From the NCBI RefSeq assembly GCF_042687825.1, contig NZ_JBHUQE010000004.1, positions 138,712-202,711 on the forward strand: a DNA stretch of 64,000 nt. Reading direction: 5' to 3'. Made by a program: the position numbers and the translations under genes. The notes under the pieces were generated by a model. It made no database searches. It was not told the origin of the DNA and saw only the letters and a list, made by a program, of their open reading frames with translations. Position 1 is the stretch's first letter, and each line of letters opens with the position of its first letter. The DNA is from Sedimentitalea sp042687825 (GTDB lineage: Bacteria; Pseudomonadota; Alphaproteobacteria; Rhodobacterales; Rhodobacteraceae). Shown here piece by piece: positions 59,710-64,000 of the stretch.

Positions 59710-62132
59710 CGCAGGTGCCCGCGGTGATCCGTCTTATCTGCGTGTTGCTGCTGGCGCTGTGCGCCAGCGTCGCCGCGGCAAATGACCCGAACCTGAACCG
59801 GGAGGTTTTTGACGAATGGACGCGCACCGCCGATCGGGCCGAGACCATCATCGATCAGGGGCGGGCCTCGGATGCGGCGCTGGAGAAACTGCGCGCCGAG
59901 ATCGCCGAATTCCGCCAGGTATTTGCCTCGGCCCGCGATCAGAATTCGGCGCGTATCAAGACCTTGCAATCGCAGATTGATGCGTTGGGTCCGAAACCCG
60001 AAGAGGGGGCCGAGGAACCTGCGGATATCGCCGAGCTACGGCAGTCCCTGAACAGCCAACTGGCGGATCTGCGGGTGCCGCGGGTGGTCGCCGAGGAATC
60101 GCACAACCGCGCCAATGGCCTGATCGGCGAAATCGACCGGATCATCCGCGAGCGGCAGGCGAAAGAACTGCTGTTGCGCGGTCCGTCGCCCCTGAACCCG
60201 GCCCACTGGCCGGTGGCGTTGCGCGATGTGAATGAGGCAATCCGCGGGTTGTACAACGAAACCCGCATCGCCTGGAAAAGCGGCGTTGCAACGGGCGAGT
60301 TGAAGGCCCATTGGCCCGGCGCTTCGGTGCTGATGCTGGTCGGTGTGGTCCTGATGGCGATGGGCGGGCGCTGGTCGCGCCGTTTGCGTGCGTTTCTGCG
60401 TCAGTTTGGCGGGGTCGGATCCGGGGTCTGGACCTTTGTCGCCTCGCTGATCAGCATCGTCTTGCCGATGATCGGCTTGCTGGCCTTTTGCAAGGGCATG
60501 ACCATGACCGGACTTTTGGGGCTGCGGGGCATGTTGCTGCTCGAAGCCATTCCGGGCTGGGGCGTGACCTTTTTGTTCTTTCGCTGGCTGGCGGAACGGG
60601 TCTATCGCGATGCCGGCGATGACCGGGTCGAATTCGTCAAGCAGCATCACCGCGCGGAATCCCTCCTGCTCGTCATGATGTTGGCGGTGATGCTGATCGC
60701 GGACGATCTGATCCAACTGTATCAGCGGATGGAGAATATCAGTGACGCCTCGCGCGCGGTCGTCGTGTTCCCGCCGATCCTGCTGTCGGCTCTTATTCTG
60801 CTGCGCCTGCAGCGTATCGGCATGCGCTTTAAAACCGCCGCGCCCGAAGACGGCGAGGACGGCCCCCAACAACGCATTGGCCTGCCCAAGCTGGTAAACG
60901 CACTGCGCCGCGGGGCGGTGGTCATGGCGGTGCTTTCACCTTTGCTGGCTGCCGCCGGATTTGTGAATGCAGGCGAAGCCATCGTCTATCCGGCGATTGA
61001 GACGCTGGCCCTGGTGTCGGTCGCCGTCACGCTGCAGCGGTTCTTTGGCGATCTCTATGGCTGGTTGTCCGGCCGGGGCGAGGCGGCGCGGGATTCGCTG
61101 CTGATCGTGCTGCTGGGCTTTGTGCTGGCCTTGCTGGCTCTGCCGGTTCTGGCCTTGATATGGGGCGCGCGGGTTTCCGACCTGACCGAGCTTTGGGATC
61201 AGTTTCTGTCCGGCTTTTCGTTGGGCGGCGTTCAGATATCGCCGACGAATTTCCTGACCTTTGCGCTGATCTTTTCCATTGGATTTGGCCTGACGCGTCT
61301 GCTGCAGGGCGGGCTACGGCACAGTCTGCTTCCAAAGACCGCCATCGACCCGGGGGGGCAGAACGCCATCGTGGCGGGCATCGGTTACGTCGGGGTCTTC
61401 CTGGCGGCGCTGGTCGCGGTCACCGGAGCCGGGATCGACCTGTCCTCCCTGGCCATCGTCGCAGGTGCGCTGTCGGTCGGTATTGGCTTTGGTCTGCAGA
61501 CCATCGTGTCGAACTTTGTCAGCGGGATCATCCTTCTGGTTGAACGGCCGATCTCCAAGGGCGACTGGATCGAGGTCGGCGGCCTTATGGGCTATGTGCG
61601 CGATATTTCGGTGCGTTCGACCCGGATCGAGACCTTTGACCGCAGCGACGTGATCGTGCCCAACTCGGACCTGATCAGCGGCACGGTGACCAACTATACC
61701 CGCGGCAATACGATCGGTCGCGTGATTGCGCCGGTCGGTGTCGCCTATGGCACCGACACACGAAAGGTCGAAAAGATCTTGGGCGAGATCGCTAATGATC
61801 ATCCTATGGTGCTGGCCAACCCCGCGCCCAGCGTGGTGTTCCAGGGCTTTGGCGCCGACTCGCTGAATTTCGAGATCCGCGCGATCCTGCGCGACGTGAA
61901 CTGGGTTCTGAGCGTCAAATCGGACCTGAACCACGAGATCGCCCGCCGCTTTGTCGAAGCGGGCATAGAGATACCCTTTGCCCAGCGTGATATATGGCTG
62001 CGCAATCCCGAAGCGTTGCCAAAGATACAGGATGCGGATGACATGACGACACAGACCGACCCCGACGGGGCGACGACGCCGGGCAGAGGGACGGGGCAGG
62101 GCACCGGCGGGACCCAAGCCGAAAAATCATAG
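59706..62132 (+). CDS. Large MscS-family mechanosensitive channel (DUF3772 type)
   Basis: An 808-residue protein. A signal peptide (about residues 1-25) precedes a periplasmic helical region with coiled coil (about residues 35-180, DUF3772-like). About ten membrane segments follow, then the MscS pore and soluble domain from about residue 565 (GALSVGIGFGLQTIVSNFVS, then VERPISKGDWIEVGG and VIVPNSDLISGTVTNYTRG). It should open when membrane tension rises. GTG 59706 overlaps the cysK stop by 4 bp, which suggests it belongs to the trgAB-cysK transcript. The C-terminal tail is Thr/Gly-rich. Confidence 0.93.
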   Translation: MTQVPAVIRLICVLLLALCASVAAANDPNLNREVFDEWTRTADRAETIIDQGRASDAALEKLRAEIAEFRQVFASARDQNSARIKTLQSQIDALGPKPEEGAEEPADIAELRQSLNSQLADLRVPRVVAEESHNRANGLIGEIDRIIRERQAKELLLRGPSPLNPAHWPVALRDVNEAIRGLYNETRIAWKSGVATGELKAHWPGASVLMLVGVVLMAMGGRWSRRLRAFLRQFGGVGSGVWTFVASLISIVLPMIGLLAFCKGMTMTGLLGLRGMLLLEAIPGWGVTFLFFRWLAERVYRDAGDDRVEFVKQHHRAESLLLVMMLAVMLIADDLIQLYQRMENISDASRAVVVFPPILLSALILLRLQRIGMRFKTAAPEDGEDGPQQRIGLPKLVNALRRGAVVMAVLSPLLAAAGFVNAGEAIVYPAIETLALVSVAVTLQRFFGDLYGWLSGRGEAARDSLLIVLLGFVLALLALPVLALIWGARVSDLTELWDQFLSGFSLGGVQISPTNFLTFALIFSIGFGLTRLLQGGLRHSLLPKTAIDPGGQNAIVAGIGYVGVFLAALVAVTGAGIDLSSLAIVAGALSVGIGFGLQTIVSNFVSGIILLVERPISKGDWIEVGGLMGYVRDISVRSTRIETFDRSDVIVPNSDLISGTVTNYTRGNTIGRVIAPVGVAYGTDTRKVEKILGEIANDHPMVLANPAPSVVFQGFGADSLNFEIRAILRDVNWVLSVKSDLNHEIARRFVEAGIEIPFAQRDIWLRNPEALPKIQDADDMTTQTDPDGATTPGRGTGQGTGGTQAEKS

Positions 62133-62216
62133 CGCCGAACAGAAGCTGAGATCGCCGAAATACCGGATATTTCCATCTTGCAAAGATCGGCGCGATCCGG
62201 CACATATCGCCTCCAC

Positions 62217-62306
62217 GGAGAGGTGGCCGAGTGGTCGAAGGCGCACGCCTGGAAAGTGTGTAGGCGGGAGACCGTCTCCAGGGTTCGAATCCCTGTCTCT
62301 CCGCCA
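62217..62306 (+). tRNA. tRNA-Ser (anticodon GGA)
   Basis: A 90-nt class II tRNA with encoded CCA. The acceptor arms GGAGAGG and TCTCTCC pair; the D-arm, the anticodon loop CTGGAAA with anticodon GGA, a long variable arm and the T-arm GGTTCGAATCC are all visible. It reads UCC and UCU codons. A run of T5 follows directly. Its last 23 nt (62284-62306) reappear at 62426-62448. Confidence 0.97.
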
Positions 62307-62424
62307 TTTTTCCCGCCGCTCAGGCCGGTGATTCCAACAAAAACAATGCGATAATCGTCGGATGCGCATTGGTTCTCCCCTTTCTTGCTACACGTTCGTG
62401 AAGTTTTGTAGAGCCTTTTGATCC
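62284..62424 (+). repeat. 141-bp direct repeat, copy 1, from the tRNA-Ser T-loop
   Basis: This copy starts inside the T-loop of tRNA-Ser (TTCGAATCC...) and runs to the base before the N. It is identical to 62426-62566. It contains the last 23 nt of the tRNA and 118 nt of downstream sequence with no gene. Confidence 0.95.
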
Positions 62425-62425
62425 N
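62425..62425. other. Undetermined base (N) at an apparent contig join
   Basis: The only N in the window, exactly between two identical 141-bp copies. The most economical reading is that two contigs with a 141-bp overlap were joined with a placeholder instead of being merged. Confidence 0.85.
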
Positions 62426-62566
62426 TTCGAATCCCTGTCTCTCCGCCATTTTTCCCGCCGCTCAGGCCGGTGATTCCAACAAAAACAATGCGATAATCGT
62501 CGGATGCGCATTGGTTCTCCCCTTTCTTGCTACACGTTCGTGAAGTTTTGTAGAGCCTTTTGATCC
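62426..62566 (+). repeat. 141-bp direct repeat, copy 2
   Basis: It is identical to copy 1 and begins directly after the N. It includes a 23-nt 3' fragment of tRNA-Ser (62426-62448) that cannot form a tRNA. It is followed by unique DNA with accessory-looking genes. It is either an assembly duplicate or an att-like direct repeat left by an integrative element. Confidence 0.95.
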
Positions 62567-62651
62567 TCGAAGGCGGACGCGCCGACATCTCTGTAGCAGC
62601 AGAAATTCGCCGGCGCGCCCTGGCGCGGGGGGTTCGACCCGCGTGGTTCGA

Positions 62652-63029
62652 TCAGGCGGCGGCGCGCAGTTCTTTCAGCGCCTTTTCCGCGCGCAGCACG
62701 TCATGCACGGCCGAGAGCGTGGCGTAGAGTTCCATGAGAACCGAAAGCGCGTTGGTCGGCCTGTCGGCCTCGGGCGTAAGGCGCTCGCGGCCCCAACTCC
62801 GGTTGTCCGAGACATTTTCCGGGCTGTGATCGTAGCAGGTTTCCACACAGGTGCCCTCGACGATCTGGTGCAGCATCGCCAGGATGCCCTTGTCGAAAAT
62901 CGCGCCGCTCCGAAGCCGTGCCGCGAGCTTTCTGGCTTCGCGCTTGGTCTCGGGCGCGATGAGGTCGAGCACATCCCGCTCGATGCCGGTCGCGGCGGCG
63001 CGGGCCAGCGGAAAGCAGGAGGAGGCCAT
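62652..63029 (-). CDS. Hypothetical accessory protein
   Basis: A 125-residue, helix-rich protein (opening MASSCFPLARAAATGIERDV; later ALSVLMELYATLSAVHDVL). No domain is recognised. ATG 63029 has no strong ribosome-binding sequence, so the start is uncertain. It lies next to a PemK-like gene on the same strand, 93 bp downstream of it, in the region beyond tRNA-Ser. Such short genes are common on integrative elements and plasmids of this family. Confidence 0.5.
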   Translation of the reverse strand: MASSCFPLARAAATGIERDVLDLIAPETKREARKLAARLRSGAIFDKGILAMLHQIVEGTCVETCYDHSPENVSDNRSWGRERLTPEADRPTNALSVLMELYATLSAVHDVLRAEKALKELRAAA

Positions 63030-63122
63030 GCTGGTGAGTTTTTCAGCCGAAGGAAAGGGAAGTTCCCTTGTCTGTATCCTTGAATTGTTGGGGGTGCGGG
63101 AGGCACCGGAAGGCGCGGTTCC

Positions 63123-63632
63123 TTACCGGAAATCGCGATCTTCGCGCGCCCACCGTGCCTGTTCCCGGCGTTTTTCCTCGCGGTGGTGCGCGGCGATATC
63201 CGCCTCGGCCTGGATCCAGGCGCGCACGGCGTTCATCCGTTCGACCAGCGCGTCATCCAGGCGGCCGATCAGGGGCGATGATCCATCGACCAGACCCTCA
63301 ATCTCGCGGTTGCGGCAATGAACGGTGATGCGGCGGGCGCAGACGAAACGCGTCGGCCTGGTCAGCCCGGCATGCGCCTGCGATTGCGGCTGCCGCACGA
63401 AGAACCCATAGCCGCGATTGGCCGGGCCACCGGACGAGGTGCCACAGGCCAGCTCGACAAAGCGGTCCTGCCCGCGCGCAAAGGTATCGAGCACCAGGCA
63501 GGGCCGCCGCTTTGACGGCTCGATCCGGGCGTCGTCCTCGGCGACGGGAAAGCGGAACAGCACGATATCGCCGCGCTGTGGGGCCGTGGCCCAGTCCGGG
63601 GCCGGAACGAAGGTCTGGGGGCGTTGAAACAT
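63123..63632 (-). CDS. PemK/MazF-like family protein, accessory
   Basis: A 169-residue protein. RGDIVLFRFPVAEDD (near residue 21) and KRRPCLVLDTFARGQDRF are the barrel strands seen in PemK/MazF-like proteins, the toxin fold that cleaves RNA. A C-terminal Arg/Glu-rich helix (about residues 140-169) is extra. No antitoxin gene is clear: the gene downstream does not resemble a known one. AAGGAG lies 7 nt before ATG 63632, an excellent ribosome-binding sequence. The leader upstream is full of hairpins. The toxin assignment is inference. Confidence 0.6.
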   Translation of the reverse strand: MFQRPQTFVPAPDWATAPQRGDIVLFRFPVAEDDARIEPSKRRPCLVLDTFARGQDRFVELACGTSSGGPANRGYGFFVRQPQSQAHAGLTRPTRFVCARRITVHCRNREIEGLVDGSSPLIGRLDDALVERMNAVRAWIQAEADIAAHHREEKRREQARWAREDRDFR

Positions 63633-64000
63633 CTCGGGTCTCCTTGATGTGAAAGATTGACACCAGCGAAGGTTCCCCTTTATCCGGGGCGCCCGTTCTG
63701 CCGCGTGTCATCCAGAACACGCGGCAGAACGGTGGCCCTGTGGTGTTGCGGGCCAACCTCGCAACACAAACCGGGAGAGCGGCGAGAGGGTGGTCCTCTC
63801 GTCAATATTTGGATGCCCGACACGCGGAAGTGGGAGAGGTGTCGGCGTTGGATGGGCCAGACGAATGGCGGCAATGCGCAGGAAGCCGCCGCTGCAAAGT
63901 TGCGAAGCGTCTTCGCTCTTCGGAACCTGATCGGCCCAAAGCTGACCTCGCGCGGGTCATTCGGTCTCTGCGGTAGCAACGTAAGCGTCCGGTCTGACTG
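63633..64000. other. 368-bp gene-free stretch with five consecutive hairpins
   Basis: Perfect inverted repeats at 63693-63732 (15-bp arms, 10-base loop), 63743-63767 (8-bp arms, 9-base loop), 63783-63801 (7-bp arms, 5-base loop), 63817-63845 (7-bp arms, 15-base loop) and 63902-63916 (6-bp arms, 3-base loop). None has a U-tract. The block is upstream of the PemK-like gene and continues to the window edge. It could be a structured leader, a small RNA gene or an origin-type region. No convincing coding frame is seen. Confidence 0.55.

Noticed and set aside
63740..63976. 78-codon plus-strand open frame in the hairpin stretch
   Set aside because: It runs through four inverted repeats, has no ribosome-binding sequence and no recognisable domain.
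1..64000. CRISPR array, prophage or ribosomal RNA operon
   Set aside because: No regularly spaced repeats, phage structural genes or rRNA sequences were seen; only one tRNA gene is present.

Overview
The window is a 64-kb piece of high-GC chromosome from an alphaproteobacterium, most likely a Rhodobacteraceae (roseobacter/Rhodobacter-type) species. The evidence is the trgA-trgB-cysK tellurite-resistance neighbourhood, a Fur/Mur-type regulator without the CxxC metal motif, a DUF4167 protein behind prfA-prmC, and an lptF-lptG-lptD-surA-pdxA-rsmA operon. Gene density is high, with many 4-bp stop/start overlaps. This assignment is by family and synteny recall; no search was run.

Bases 1-12,300 hold small metabolic and regulatory units: a truncated sterol-desaturase-like gene, a Fur-family regulator, AbrB-family and EamA-family membrane proteins, enolase, two acetyltransferases, a nucleoside hydrolase, a sulfotransferase-like P-loop protein, MazG, and an operon of an M20 amidohydrolase with two tandem agmatinase-like ureohydrolases. 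Bases 12,300-25,700 are core housekeeping: prfA-prmC-DUF4167, then on the minus strand the outer-membrane assembly operon lptF-lptG-lptD-surA-pdxA-rsmA, with pepA-holC divergent from it. Bases 25,700-34,700 hold MarC, an ABC-F ATPase, YceI, ndk (with a clear terminator), a cytochrome P450 and two phosphate transporters (Pit, then Na/Pi).

Bases 34,800-47,540 form a nitrogen and amine block. An XRE-cupin regulator diverges from a GABA-type aminotransferase that carries an unusual Lys/Ala-rich histone-H1-like N-terminal tail. Then come a second class III aminotransferase, a membrane-anchored FMN glutamate-synthase-like enzyme and a carboxymuconolactone-decarboxylase-family protein. Facing them is a complete dipeptide ABC transporter operon (dppA - M24 peptidase - dppBCDF). 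These genes could together import peptides or amines and move their nitrogen into glutamate.

Bases 47,541-48,790 are a decayed stretch holding a broken IS200/IS605-type transposase gene. It is followed by an RTX-type calcium-binding protein, an RND efflux pair with an FNR-type box upstream, photolyase, cyclopropane-fatty-acid synthase, trgA, trgB, cysK and a large MscS-family channel. This run looks like a stress and redox block.

At 62,217 a tRNA-Ser(GGA) gene marks the edge of a different region. A single N at 62,425 is flanked by two identical 141-bp copies that begin inside the tRNA T-loop. This is probably an unmerged contig join, but it could be an att-like duplication around a collapsed element. 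Beyond it lie two accessory-looking genes (one PemK-like) and a gene-free stretch with five consecutive hairpins, which is among the least explained features here.
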